33,162 nt of DNA from Desulfobacterium sp. (GTDB lineage: Bacteria; Desulfobacterota; Desulfobacteria; Desulfobacterales; Desulfobacteraceae): assembly GCA_016342325.1 (NCBI GenBank), contig JAEINR010000068.1, positions 1 through 33,162 on the forward strand. The letters are read 5' to 3'. Positions 1 through 7,945 of the stretch are shown in pieces. How positions within the stretch are numbered: position 1 is the first letter of the stretch; every line of letters starts with the position of its first letter. The position numbers and the translations under genes were made by a program. The notes under the pieces are model-generated. The model was given only the letters and a program-made list of their open reading frames with translations, did not search any database and was not told where the DNA came from.

Positions 1-95
1 AAACTTATATCATTCTTAGCAAAAAGTCAATAACAATAGGGTTTTCAGCCCCTTATGTCAGGAGCTCTGAATTTATATGTGTGAGGTCACCAATT

Positions 96-764
96 ATGCC
101 CATACCGGAGAAGAGCGAACAGATCAGTCAAATTCCCATACGGGACAGGGTTTATGAAACCATCCTTGAATGGATCCTCCAGGGAGACCTGCGGCCGGGT
201 GAGAAACTGCTGGACAAGGAACTGGCTGAAAAGTTAGGGGTCAGCCGTACGCCAGTTCGCGAAGCCCTGCGCCGCCTTGAAGATAAAAATATTGTGGAAG
301 CCTCCGCCAATCGGTGGACCCGGGTTGCCAGCATCCCCCTGTCAGAGGTTGAACAGTTCTATCCCATCATCTGGACCCTGGAACAACTTGCCGTCTCCAT
401 GGCCATGGATAATTTAACGCTTGAGGATTTCCAAGCCATGGAAACGGTCAACATGGACCTGAAAATGGCCGTCGCAGCCGGCGATCCGATAAGAGCCTCC
501 AAAGCAGATGCCGATTTCCACGGTATCCTTATAAGAAAAGCAAACAACCCCCATCTTGAAGGCATCCTCAATGACCTGAAAATCAAGCATCGCTGGATGG
601 TTGTTCTCTATTTTAAAAAGAGCGTAGAGGCTTTCGCCTCTGTGGGGGAGCATGACCTTGTCATGGCTGCGCTTAAAGCAAAAGATCCAGTTCTGGCCAC
701 GGAACTGGTCTTATCTAACTGGAAGAAAAGTCTGAAAAGGATGCAAGCGCAAATGCATTCTTGA
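96..764 (+). CDS. GntR-family transcriptional regulator, FCD (FadR-like) subgroup
   Basis: This is probably the local regulator of the downstream catabolic and TRAP genes. The N-terminal third is a winged helix-turn-helix: residues around 'LRPGEKLLDKELAEKLGVS' followed by 'RTPVREALRRLE' are the classic GntR signature. The C-terminal part (roughly 90-215) is an all-helical FCD ligand domain, with 'DADFHGIL' and 'GEHDLVMAAL' in the positions that usually supply metal and ligand contacts. The length (222 aa) is normal for the family. I chose ATG 96 because a GAGGT Shine-Dalgarno sequence at 82-86 lies at good spacing. The in-frame GTG at 81 would overlap that site. The gene ends 15 nt before the PLP enzyme gene, so the two are probably co-transcribed. 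FCD regulators usually respond to small carboxylates or amino acids; the effector here is unknown. Confidence 0.9.
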   Translation: MPIPEKSEQISQIPIRDRVYETILEWILQGDLRPGEKLLDKELAEKLGVSRTPVREALRRLEDKNIVEASANRWTRVASIPLSEVEQFYPIIWTLEQLAVSMAMDNLTLEDFQAMETVNMDLKMAVAAGDPIRASKADADFHGILIRKANNPHLEGILNDLKIKHRWMVVLYFKKSVEAFASVGEHDLVMAALKAKDPVLATELVLSNWKKSLKRMQAQMHS

Positions 765-779
765 CCGAGGGAGCATTGA

Positions 780-2006
780 ATGGCTGTAAATCATCTCAAG
801 CACTTTGTCTGTATTCATTGTCGGGCACTCCACCCGCCGGAACCGGAACTCTATACCTGTAGGACTTGTGGCGGCAATCTTGATGCACGCTATGATTACG
901 ATACCATTGGAACCCTGCTGGATCCGGAACGCCTGGGCCGTAACCCTGATCCGTCACTCTGGCGATATGCTCCCTTTTTGCCCACGGGTCTTGAGTCAAG
1001 TCCCATATCCCTTCCCATCGGCATGACACCGTTGACAAAAGCCGTGAGGCTGGGGCAGCACGTCGGCATGAACGATCTGTGGATAAAAAACGATACCCTC
1101 AACCCATCCGGTTCATTCAAGGATCGGGCAAGCCTCATTATCCTCGCCCATTGCCAGGAAAACAACATTTCCATGATCTCGGCCGCGTCCACGGGAAATG
1201 CCGGTACCTCAATGGCTTGCCTGGCGGCTGCCGCAGGCAAAAGCGCCGTTATTTTTGTTCCCGAATCCGCCCCCCGGCCCAAGATTGTCCAGCTCATGAT
1301 TTACGGTGCCCGGGTGTTTCTGGTCAGGGGCGATTACACCCAGGCTTTTGATCTTTGTGAAGCGGTGTCCTCCCGCCTTGGCTGGTTCAATCGCAACACC
1401 GGCACAAACCCCTATACCCGGGAAGGGAAAAAAACCGTCTCCTTTGAACTCTGGGAGCAGATGGGATATTCCTGCCCGGACGCGGTCATGGTTTCCGTGG
1501 GGGACGGCAACATCATCAGCGGGGTTTACAAGGGGTTTTACGATCTTCACCAGGCAAAGCTTATCCCCAGGATTCCCAGGATCATCGGTGTTCAGGCGGA
1601 AAAGAGTGCCGCCATCGCCAATGCCTTCCACGGCGACGGCACCATTTGCCGGGTTAACGCCACAACCGTCGCCGATTCAATTTCAGCTTCTTTTCCCAGC
1701 GACGGGGAAGCGGCACTGGCCGCCGTTCAAAAATCAGGGGGAACCTTTGTCACCCTTTCCGATGATGCGATCCTTGGGAGCATCAGCACCCTTGCCCGGA
1801 CCGAAGGCATTTTTGCCGAACCCTCCGGCGCCGCTTGCGTGGGCGGGATAAAGGTGCTCCTTGACCAGGGGGAGATTGATCCGTCGGACCGGGTGGCCAT
1901 GATCGTCACCGGCAGTGGACTCAAGGATGTTGATTCGGCCTTTAAGGTCACGGGAATGCCCGGGATCGTGGATCCCGTGCCGGAGCAAGTCATTGCAGCG
2001 TTATAG
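780..2006 (+). CDS. Threonine-synthase-like PLP enzyme with zinc-ribbon N-terminus
   Basis: This is a fold-type II pyridoxal-phosphate enzyme of 408 aa. Cys11-x2-Cys14 and Cys27-x2-Cys30 form a zinc-ribbon-like N-terminus, common in one threonine synthase branch. Lys114 in 'NPSGSFKDRAS' is the expected Schiff-base lysine. 'STGNAG' is the substrate/phosphate loop and 'VSVGDGN' the second PLP-phosphate region. Known relatives catalyse threonine synthesis from phosphohomoserine or beta/gamma-elimination on amino acids. The location between a GntR regulator and an amidohydrolase, away from hom/thrB, suggests a catabolic eliminase rather than threonine biosynthesis. That is inference. A GAGGGAG ribosome-binding site precedes ATG 780. 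Substrate specificity cannot be read from the sequence. Confidence 0.85.
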   Translation: MAVNHLKHFVCIHCRALHPPEPELYTCRTCGGNLDARYDYDTIGTLLDPERLGRNPDPSLWRYAPFLPTGLESSPISLPIGMTPLTKAVRLGQHVGMNDLWIKNDTLNPSGSFKDRASLIILAHCQENNISMISAASTGNAGTSMACLAAAAGKSAVIFVPESAPRPKIVQLMIYGARVFLVRGDYTQAFDLCEAVSSRLGWFNRNTGTNPYTREGKKTVSFELWEQMGYSCPDAVMVSVGDGNIISGVYKGFYDLHQAKLIPRIPRIIGVQAEKSAAIANAFHGDGTICRVNATTVADSISASFPSDGEAALAAVQKSGGTFVTLSDDAILGSISTLARTEGIFAEPSGAACVGGIKVLLDQGEIDPSDRVAMIVTGSGLKDVDSAFKVTGMPGIVDPVPEQVIAAL

Positions 2007-2063
2007 ATCTTTCCCCCGGGAATTGATGTCTGCTTTGCCTATCTTTTAGATGTTTGACTCGAA

Positions 2064-2092
2064 TTGATACCCAATTCCCTGTTTTAATAAAA
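2064..2092 (+). promoter_or_regulatory. Possible sigma-70 promoter for the amidohydrolase gene
   Basis: TTGATA at 2064-2069 is a good -35 element. An AT-rich stretch (ATAAAA, 2087-2092) lies 17 nt downstream but is a poor -10. The predicted start would leave about 40 nt of leader before ATG 2137. It is a candidate only; the region also resembles the leader at 23463-23510. Confidence 0.3.
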
Positions 2093-2136
2093 AATGGGGT
2101 CTAATCCTGGGCGAAGAGCGATTAAAGGGGAATAAG

Positions 2137-3732
2137 ATGAAACTTCTCATAAAAAACGGAATCATCATGGACGGCACCGGAACACCCGGTGTGAAGGCCG
2201 ATCTGGCCGTCAGCGGCACCCGGATAGAGGCAATCGGGGCCATTGATCCGGTGGGGTTCGACCACGTCATCGACGCCGAAGGAAAAGTGGTGTGTCCGGG
2301 GTTTATCGATACCCACAGCCATTCAGACCTTCAAATCCTCCTGGACCCCCTGGTATTGCCGAAGATTCACCAGGGAATTACCACGGAAATCCTTGGCCAG
2401 GACGGCATCGCCATGGCCCCCCTTCCGCTGGATTATATAGACGCATGGCGCAAAAACCTGGCCGGGCTCAACGGGGAAACCGATGAGATCGACTGGACTT
2501 ATGAGACCACGGCCGGTTACCTTGACCTCATGGAGGAACGGGGACATGCCCCCAATGTGGGATATCTGGTTCCCCACGGCAACGTCCGCATGGAAGCCAT
2601 GGGCCTTGGAAACAAAACAGCCACCTCCCGGGATATTAAAGCCATGAAAAAGGTGCTCAACCGGGAGATGGACGCCGGTGCCTTAGGGCTTTCCACGGGG
2701 CTGATCTATATCCCATGCGCCTATGCCGACACCCGGGAGCTCATCGCGCTTTGCAAGGTGGTGGCAAAGCGTGATGGTGTCTTTGTGATACACCAGCGAA
2801 GCGAGGCGGATGGGATCATTCTCTCCATGGAAGAGGTGATTCGCATCGGGCGAGAATCCGGGGTTAAAATTCATTTTTCCCACATGAAGATGTGCGGGAA
2901 GAAGAACTGGGATAAGTTGCCGGTTATCTTTAAAATGTTGGATGCCGCCGCCAAGGAAGGCATTTCCATCTCCTTTGATCAATACCCCTATGTGGCCGGC
3001 AGCACCATGCTTGGCGCCATTCTTCCTCCCTGGGCCCATGACGGGGGAACCGATCGCCTCCTTGAACGCTTGACCACCCCGGACCTTCGGGAAGCCATTA
3101 TTGAGGATATCAAATCAGAGGACGGAGATTGGGATAATTTTATCTCATTTGCCGGTCTCGCCGGCATCTTTATCACAAGCACAAGGACGGATAAGAATAA
3201 ATGCTTTATCGGTAAAAACCTGGTGGAGATCGGAACGCTGACTGGAAAGGATCCCTATGAGGCCGTGCTGGATCTGCTTGTGGAAGAGAAAAATGCTGTG
3301 GGAATGGTGGACTTTTATGGTACGGAAGAGCATGTCATGGAATTTATTCGACGGCCTGAGCAAAACGTCTGCACGGACGGGCTTTTGGGAGGCAAACCCC
3401 ATCCAAGGGCCTACGGGGCCTTTCCCAGGGTCATCTCGGAGTATGTTAAAAAACGGCCCGTGCTTTCCATGGAAACAGCGGTTCATAAGATGACGGGAAA
3501 ACCGGCCAAGGTATTTAACCTTGAGGACCGGGGGATACTTAAAAAAGGCAATCTTGCCGATATCCTAGTTTTTGATCCTGAAACCATCTGTGACCGCGGC
3601 ACCTATGAGGAACCGGACCAGTTTCCCGACGGCATCGTTCTGGTGATGGTCAATGGCAGTATTATCCTTGAAAACGGTAAACCAACCGGGCGCCTGCCCG
3701 GCAGGATCCTCAGGATGAATCAGCAGGCATGA
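2137..3732 (+). CDS. N-acyl-D-amino-acid deacylase / D-aminoacylase-type amidohydrolase
   Basis: This is a metal-dependent amidohydrolase (TIM barrel plus small beta domain) of 531 aa. 'DTHSHSD' (residues 58-64) supplies the HxH metal ligands. His219 in 'FVIHQRSE' and His249 in 'IHFSHMK' match the later metal ligands of D-aminoacylase, and Asp414 in 'CTDG' is the likely catalytic aspartate. 'HPRAYGAFPR' and the C-terminal 'GNLADILVFDPETI' are typical of the family. The usual 'GNCG' metal-bridging cysteine is replaced by 'GQDG' (Asp89), which marks a different subfamily from classical D-aminoacylase. The family removes N-acyl groups from D-amino acids. With a downstream TRAP importer, it probably deblocks an imported N-acyl compound. 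Ribosome-binding site AAGGGGAA precedes ATG 2137. Confidence 0.85.
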   Translation: MKLLIKNGIIMDGTGTPGVKADLAVSGTRIEAIGAIDPVGFDHVIDAEGKVVCPGFIDTHSHSDLQILLDPLVLPKIHQGITTEILGQDGIAMAPLPLDYIDAWRKNLAGLNGETDEIDWTYETTAGYLDLMEERGHAPNVGYLVPHGNVRMEAMGLGNKTATSRDIKAMKKVLNREMDAGALGLSTGLIYIPCAYADTRELIALCKVVAKRDGVFVIHQRSEADGIILSMEEVIRIGRESGVKIHFSHMKMCGKKNWDKLPVIFKMLDAAAKEGISISFDQYPYVAGSTMLGAILPPWAHDGGTDRLLERLTTPDLREAIIEDIKSEDGDWDNFISFAGLAGIFITSTRTDKNKCFIGKNLVEIGTLTGKDPYEAVLDLLVEEKNAVGMVDFYGTEEHVMEFIRRPEQNVCTDGLLGGKPHPRAYGAFPRVISEYVKKRPVLSMETAVHKMTGKPAKVFNLEDRGILKKGNLADILVFDPETICDRGTYEEPDQFPDGIVLVMVNGSIILENGKPTGRLPGRILRMNQQA

Positions 3733-3746
3733 GGCCTGCTCTTTAT
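3722..3746 (+). terminator. Hairpin over the amidohydrolase stop codon, possible weak terminator
   Basis: AGCAGGC (3722-3728) pairs with GCCTGCT (3734-3740) around a 5-nt loop containing the TGA stop, followed by CTTTAT. The U-tract is poor, so it may only attenuate transcription between the amidohydrolase and the TRAP genes. Confidence 0.35.
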
Positions 3747-3818
3747 AGCATGGTCCACCCAAAGAGTTCGTGGATTTGGCATTAACTGATTTTTTATCTT
3801 TAACGCGAGGATGGTGTA

Positions 3819-4841
3819 ATGAGAAAATTTTTGAAGATTTTGTTTTTGCTCGTAGTCGGGTTGTGTCTGGCAGGAGCGGCGGCTGCCAAGGATTCCTATA
3901 CCATGAAGTTTGCCTTCCAGTTTCCGGATAAACTCTACGAAGCCAACGAGGCAAGTTTCGCCAATGCATTCAAGACCCATCTTGAGTCGACCTCCAACGG
4001 CAGAATCAAGGTGGAGCTCTATCCCGGCGGTGTGCTTGGCAAGGAGCGGGAAAACTTCGTTAATGTTCAAAATAACGTGATCCAGGCGACCCTTTCCTCC
4101 GTAGGCGGTATCGCCCAGTTCTATAAACCCATTTCCGTGGTGGATATCCCCTTTGCCTTTAAAAACCATAATGTGGCCTGGCGGGTCTATGACGGATGGT
4201 TCGGTGATGAGATCAGGGCCGATATCCTGGGCAAGACCGGCATCCGTTGCCTGGAAACCACGGAAACAGGCGGTTTCTTTGCTTTTACAAACAGCGAGAA
4301 ACCCGTGAAAACCCCCGATGATATGGCGGGCCTGAAATTCAGGACCATGGAGAACCCCGGCCATATCAAGATGATCACCCTTTTGGGCGGCTCTGCAGTC
4401 CCCATTGCCTGGCTTGAGCTCTACACCTCCCTTCAGACCGGCGTGATTGACGGCCAGATGAATCCCCTGCCCACCATACTCATTGCAAAATTGCAGGAGG
4501 TCCAGAAATACGTGACCATCACCAACCATCTGTACGGCACAGACTGGTTCATGATCAATGAGGCCTGGTTCCAGTCCCTGCCCGCAGATCTTAAGCAGAA
4601 TGTGAAAGATGCCGCTGAGATTGCAAACGTGGCCGATCGCGGTGCCCAGCGCCTGCTTGACTCCCTGGCCATCGGTAAACTCAAGGATGCCGGCCTGAAC
4701 ATCTATACCCCCACCAGCCAGGAGAGGGACCTGTTTAAAAATAAGGTTCAGAAGAGCTATGTGGACTGGCTGGGCAAGGAAGTTAATCCTGCCTGGATCG
4801 ATAAGTTCATGAAAGCCATAGCTGAGGCTGAAGCAATTTAA
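3819..4841 (+). CDS. dctP: TRAP transporter substrate-binding protein, DctP family
   Basis: This is the periplasmic solute-binding subunit of a TRAP transporter (340 aa). Residues 1-23 are a signal peptide: a short basic start, a hydrophobic run 'FLLVVGLCLAGAAAA', then mature 'KDSYTMKFAFQ'. The DctP core is clear: 'GLKFRTMENPGHIKMITLLGGSAVPIAWLELYTSLQTGVIDGQ' in pieces, including the conserved Arg in 'KFRTM' that normally salt-bridges the substrate carboxylate. The ligand is therefore probably a carboxylate or N-acyl amino acid. The start ATG follows a GCGAGGA ribosome-binding site. The two membrane subunits follow, separated by a 130-nt spacer with a strong hairpin, consistent with higher expression of the binding protein than of the permease. 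Confidence 0.95.
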   Translation: MRKFLKILFLLVVGLCLAGAAAAKDSYTMKFAFQFPDKLYEANEASFANAFKTHLESTSNGRIKVELYPGGVLGKERENFVNVQNNVIQATLSSVGGIAQFYKPISVVDIPFAFKNHNVAWRVYDGWFGDEIRADILGKTGIRCLETTETGGFFAFTNSEKPVKTPDDMAGLKFRTMENPGHIKMITLLGGSAVPIAWLELYTSLQTGVIDGQMNPLPTILIAKLQEVQKYVTITNHLYGTDWFMINEAWFQSLPADLKQNVKDAAEIANVADRGAQRLLDSLAIGKLKDAGLNIYTPTSQERDLFKNKVQKSYVDWLGKEVNPAWIDKFMKAIAEAEAI

Positions 4842-4886
4842 TGACATGGAATAATCCATGCTTACAATCTTGAATCGGATCTTAAA

Positions 4887-4947
4887 TCGGGTCCTTTTGG
4901 GGCAACGTCAGCGCTTAAAAGGACCCGAAGGCAGTTGTTGTTTTTTT
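4887..4947 (+). terminator. Strong intercistronic hairpin between dctP and dctQ
   Basis: TCGGGTCCTTTT (4887-4898) pairs perfectly over 12 bp with AAAAGGACCCGA (4917-4928). A T7 run follows at 4941-4947, 12 nt past the stem. The gap to the U-tract is long for a standard intrinsic terminator, so partial termination or 3'-end protection of the dctP mRNA is more likely than a full stop. Confidence 0.6.
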
Positions 4948-4971
4948 GCATATCAAAGAGGCATAATATAG

Positions 4972-5460
4972 ATGAAAAAGTATTCAATTCCCGAAATCAT
5001 CAGCTTTGTCATTGACAAGGCCATTGGCTGGGTCTGCATCGTCTTTGGCATGGTGATGACCATCAGCACCCTGATCGGTATTCTTTTTAGGTATGTGATG
5101 ACCAATCCACTTCCCTGGACAGAAGAACTGGCCCGGTACACAATGATCTGGATGGGGCTTCTGGCCATCAGCATGGGTGTTAAGCGGGAAACCCACCTGG
5201 GCCTGAACCTCATTGTCAACCTCCTGCCGGCCTGGGTTCAAACACTGTTAAAAATGGGTTCCCGGGTTCTTATCGGGGTTTTTCTCTATATTCTTCTGGT
5301 TTATGGGAGCAAAATGGCCATGAACGGGGTGCACCAGACCATGCCGGCCCTGCAGATTCCCATGAGCTTTGTACTGGTTGCCGTCCCTGTTTCCGCACTG
5401 GTATCCCTGGTGCAGCTTGTGCTGATAACTGTAATTGACGTGACCGGGAAGGGGGAGTAG
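4972..5460 (+). CDS. dctQ: TRAP transporter small permease subunit, DctQ family
   Basis: This is the small membrane subunit (162 aa) with four predicted transmembrane segments: about residues 15-40 ('AIGWVCIVFGMVMTISTLIG'), 48-70, 85-110 and 125-150. 'RYVMTNPLPWTEELARYTMIW' is the characteristic DctQ motif after the first helix. The protein links the DctP-binding step to the large permease; its exact mechanistic role is less clear than that of DctM. Its TAG stop shares one base with the GTG start of dctM (TAGTG), so the two are translationally coupled. Confidence 0.93.
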   Translation: MKKYSIPEIISFVIDKAIGWVCIVFGMVMTISTLIGILFRYVMTNPLPWTEELARYTMIWMGLLAISMGVKRETHLGLNLIVNLLPAWVQTLLKMGSRVLIGVFLYILLVYGSKMAMNGVHQTMPALQIPMSFVLVAVPVSALVSLVQLVLITVIDVTGKGE

Positions 5461-6746
5461 TGCCTTTATTTATCGGAGTTTCTTTTGCTGTTTTACTCAT
5501 CGTCGGGGTTCCCATTGGTTTTTCCCTGGGGATAACCTCCCTGTTTGCCATTTATAAATCCAACATGCCGGTGTTGCTGAACATCCTTCCCCAGCGGTTC
5601 TTTGCCGGCATCGACATGTTTCCCATCATGGCCATGCCCTTTTTCATGATCGCAGGCGACCTGATGAATCGATGCAAGATCACCGAAAGCCTCATTGAAT
5701 TCTCCAATGTACTTGTCGGTCATATCCGGGGGGGGCTTGCCCATTCCAACATACTGGCCAGCATCTTTTTTGCCGGGATTACCGGGGCGGCCGTGGCCGA
5801 TTCCGCAGCCCTTGGATCCACCCTGATTCCGGCCATGAAAAAAGACGGGTATGATGAGGACTTCAGTGCGGCCATTACCGCGGCATCCTCGGTGATCGGC
5901 CCCATCATTCCCCCCAGTACCATCATGGTCATTTACGGATCGATCATGGGGGTTTCCATTGCAGGTCTTTTTGCCGCAGGGATTCTGCCCGGCATTCTCA
6001 TTGGCCTGTTTCTCATGGCCATGACCTATGTGATCGCCCGGAAACGCAACTACCCCAAACGGGACAAAAGGGCCGGCGTGGGTGAGATCTGGCGGGTGTT
6101 CAAAAAGAGCCTCCTGGCATTGATCCTTCCCATCATCATACTGGGGGGTATCCTGGGGGGATTTTTCACCCCCACGGAAGCGGCGGCTGTGGCGGTTTTT
6201 TACGCCTTTTTCATTGGGTTTTTTGTAACCCGGACCCTGAAGCTTTCGGATCTTCCGGATATTTTTCTCAATTGCGCCAAGAGCACGGGGGTGATTTTCC
6301 TGCTCATGTCGGCAGCGTCCATTTTAAGTTTTTTCCTGGCCAGCGAAAGAATTCCCGAGCTCCTGGCATCGGCCATGATGGGCGTTTCCGATAATCCCCT
6401 GATCATTCTGTTTATGATCAACATCATCCTGCTGATTGTGGGGATGTTCATGGATATTACGGCGGCCCTGCTCATCCTGGCCCCTATTTTTCATCCCATT
6501 GCCGTGAACATGGGAATTCATCCCCTGCACTTTGCCATCATCATGGTGGTGACCCTGAACCTGGGGCTGATGACGCCGCCACTTGGGGCGTGCCTCTTTG
6601 TGGTTTGCGGCATTACCGATTTAACCATTGAACAGGTCAGTAAAGAGATCTTCCCCTTTATTATCATGGAAGTGATTGTCCTGTTTCTCATTACATTTTT
6701 GCCTGCGATTTCCATGTCCGTACCCAGGCTGTTCGGATTAATCTGA
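5460..6746 (+). CDS. dctM: TRAP transporter large permease subunit, DctM family
   Basis: This is the large, ion-coupled permease subunit (428 aa, normal length) with about 12-13 hydrophobic segments. Family features visible are 'GVPIGFSLGI' near the start, 'FAGITGAAVADSAALGSTLIPAMKKDGY' in pieces, 'VIGPIIPPSTIMVIYG' and 'GLMTPPLGACLFV' near the C-terminus. It uses an ion gradient (usually Na+) to move substrate delivered by DctP. The start is GTG 5460, overlapping the dctQ stop, with GGGGGAG immediately upstream as ribosome-binding site. The M20 hydrolase follows after 16 nt, so importer and hydrolase are one operon. Confidence 0.95.
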   Translation: MPLFIGVSFAVLLIVGVPIGFSLGITSLFAIYKSNMPVLLNILPQRFFAGIDMFPIMAMPFFMIAGDLMNRCKITESLIEFSNVLVGHIRGGLAHSNILASIFFAGITGAAVADSAALGSTLIPAMKKDGYDEDFSAAITAASSVIGPIIPPSTIMVIYGSIMGVSIAGLFAAGILPGILIGLFLMAMTYVIARKRNYPKRDKRAGVGEIWRVFKKSLLALILPIIILGGILGGFFTPTEAAAVAVFYAFFIGFFVTRTLKLSDLPDIFLNCAKSTGVIFLLMSAASILSFFLASERIPELLASAMMGVSDNPLIILFMINIILLIVGMFMDITAALLILAPIFHPIAVNMGIHPLHFAIIMVVTLNLGLMTPPLGACLFVVCGITDLTIEQVSKEIFPFIIMEVIVLFLITFLPAISMSVPRLFGLI

Positions 6747-6762
6747 GACCAAGGAAGTACAT

Positions 6763-7935
6763 ATGAACGATAGATTTATAGAGGATTGTCAAGGGATGGT
6801 CCAATGTCCCAGTGAATCGGGCCATGAGGAGGCTGCGGCCATTTTTGCAAAGACCGTGATGGAAAGACTCGGGTTTGACCGGGTCTGGATTGATGATGTG
6901 GGCAATGTGCTGGGCCAGATCAAGGGAAACGGTCCGACCACCATCATGCTTGAAGGACATCTGGATACGGTGGGCATCGGCAATCGAAGCGACTGGACGT
7001 TTGATCCCCATGGCGCTGAGATTCACGACGGGCGTATGTACGGCCGGGGAACATCGGATATGAAATGCGCCCTCATGGCCATGATCCATGGGGCCGCCGC
7101 CCTGATTCCTTTTAAAAACCACCTTTGCGGAAACATTGTTGTGGCGGGCGTGGTCTGCGAAGAGGAGTTCGAAGGGGTGGCCCAGGGGATGATCCTCGAC
7201 GAGATAAATCCGGATCTTGTGATCATTGGTGAGGCAAGTGAACTCAGCGTAAAAATCGGCCAGCGGGGCAGGGCGGAAGTGGTTGTCATCACCCACGGCA
7301 AGAGTGCACACTCGTCAAATCCCAGCGCAGGCATCAATGCCGTTAAAAAGATGAACCGGCTTTTAGGAAAGATCGAAACCATGGAACTGCCCCGGGACGA
7401 ATTCCTGGGACCTGCCATCATCGAGGTGACGGATATCCGTTCCGAGCCCTATCCGGGATCGTCCGTGATTCCCTCCCTTTGCAGGGCCACCTTTGACCGG
7501 CGGCTGCTTCCCGGGGAGACCGAAGCCGTTGTGCTTGATCCCATCAGGGAGATCATCCAAGGGCTCAAGGCCGAAGACCCGGACTTTTCAGCAGAGGTCT
7601 CGCTTGCCGAAGCCCGGCAGGTCTGCTACACGGGCAAAACCATTGACGCCAAGCGGTTTTTTCCGGCCTGGCGCTTTTCTGAAGAGGACGATTTTGTCAA
7701 GCAGGCCCTTGCAGCGCTGGGCCAGGCCGGACTGCCTGAAAAGATCTCCCACTACAGCTTTTGCACGGATGGCAGCCAGTGCGCAGGCATCCGGGGCATT
7801 CCAACCCTGGGTTTTGGGCCTTCCAGGGAAAATCTTGCCCATGTGGTGGATGAGTATGTGGAGATCGATCAACTTGAAAAAGCCAGGACAGGGTATACCG
7901 CCATTGTAGCAAAAATGCTTAACTGTACAATTTAA
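6763..7935 (+). CDS. M20-family metallohydrolase, YgeY-like
   Basis: This is a di-zinc M20 peptidase/deacylase (390 aa). Metal and catalytic residues are visible: His66 and Asp68 in 'EGHLDTVG', Asp99 in 'GRGTSDMK', the Glu133-Glu134 pair in 'VCEEEFEG', and a C-terminal 'AHVVDE' supplying the last histidine. The middle part ('GQRGRAEVVV' and following) is the dimerisation lid. The pattern 'GNVLGQIKG', 'HLDTVGIGN', 'RFFPAWRFSEEDDF' and 'GIPTLGFGPSRE' matches E. coli YgeY better than ArgE or DapE, as I remember those sequences. YgeY sits beside a diaminopropionate ammonia-lyase in E. coli, and here too a PLP enzyme follows. It is likely an N-deacylase or dipeptidase for the imported compound; the substrate is unknown. 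Confidence 0.85.
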   Translation: MNDRFIEDCQGMVQCPSESGHEEAAAIFAKTVMERLGFDRVWIDDVGNVLGQIKGNGPTTIMLEGHLDTVGIGNRSDWTFDPHGAEIHDGRMYGRGTSDMKCALMAMIHGAAALIPFKNHLCGNIVVAGVVCEEEFEGVAQGMILDEINPDLVIIGEASELSVKIGQRGRAEVVVITHGKSAHSSNPSAGINAVKKMNRLLGKIETMELPRDEFLGPAIIEVTDIRSEPYPGSSVIPSLCRATFDRRLLPGETEAVVLDPIREIIQGLKAEDPDFSAEVSLAEARQVCYTGKTIDAKRFFPAWRFSEEDDFVKQALAALGQAGLPEKISHYSFCTDGSQCAGIRGIPTLGFGPSRENLAHVVDEYVEIDQLEKARTGYTAIVAKMLNCTI

Positions 7936-7945
7936 GGAAATAATC

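Noticed and set aside
4-30. Possible - strand sigma-70 promoter at the left edge (TTGACT, TATAAG)
   Set aside because: The spacer is only 15 nt and no divergent gene can be seen within the window.
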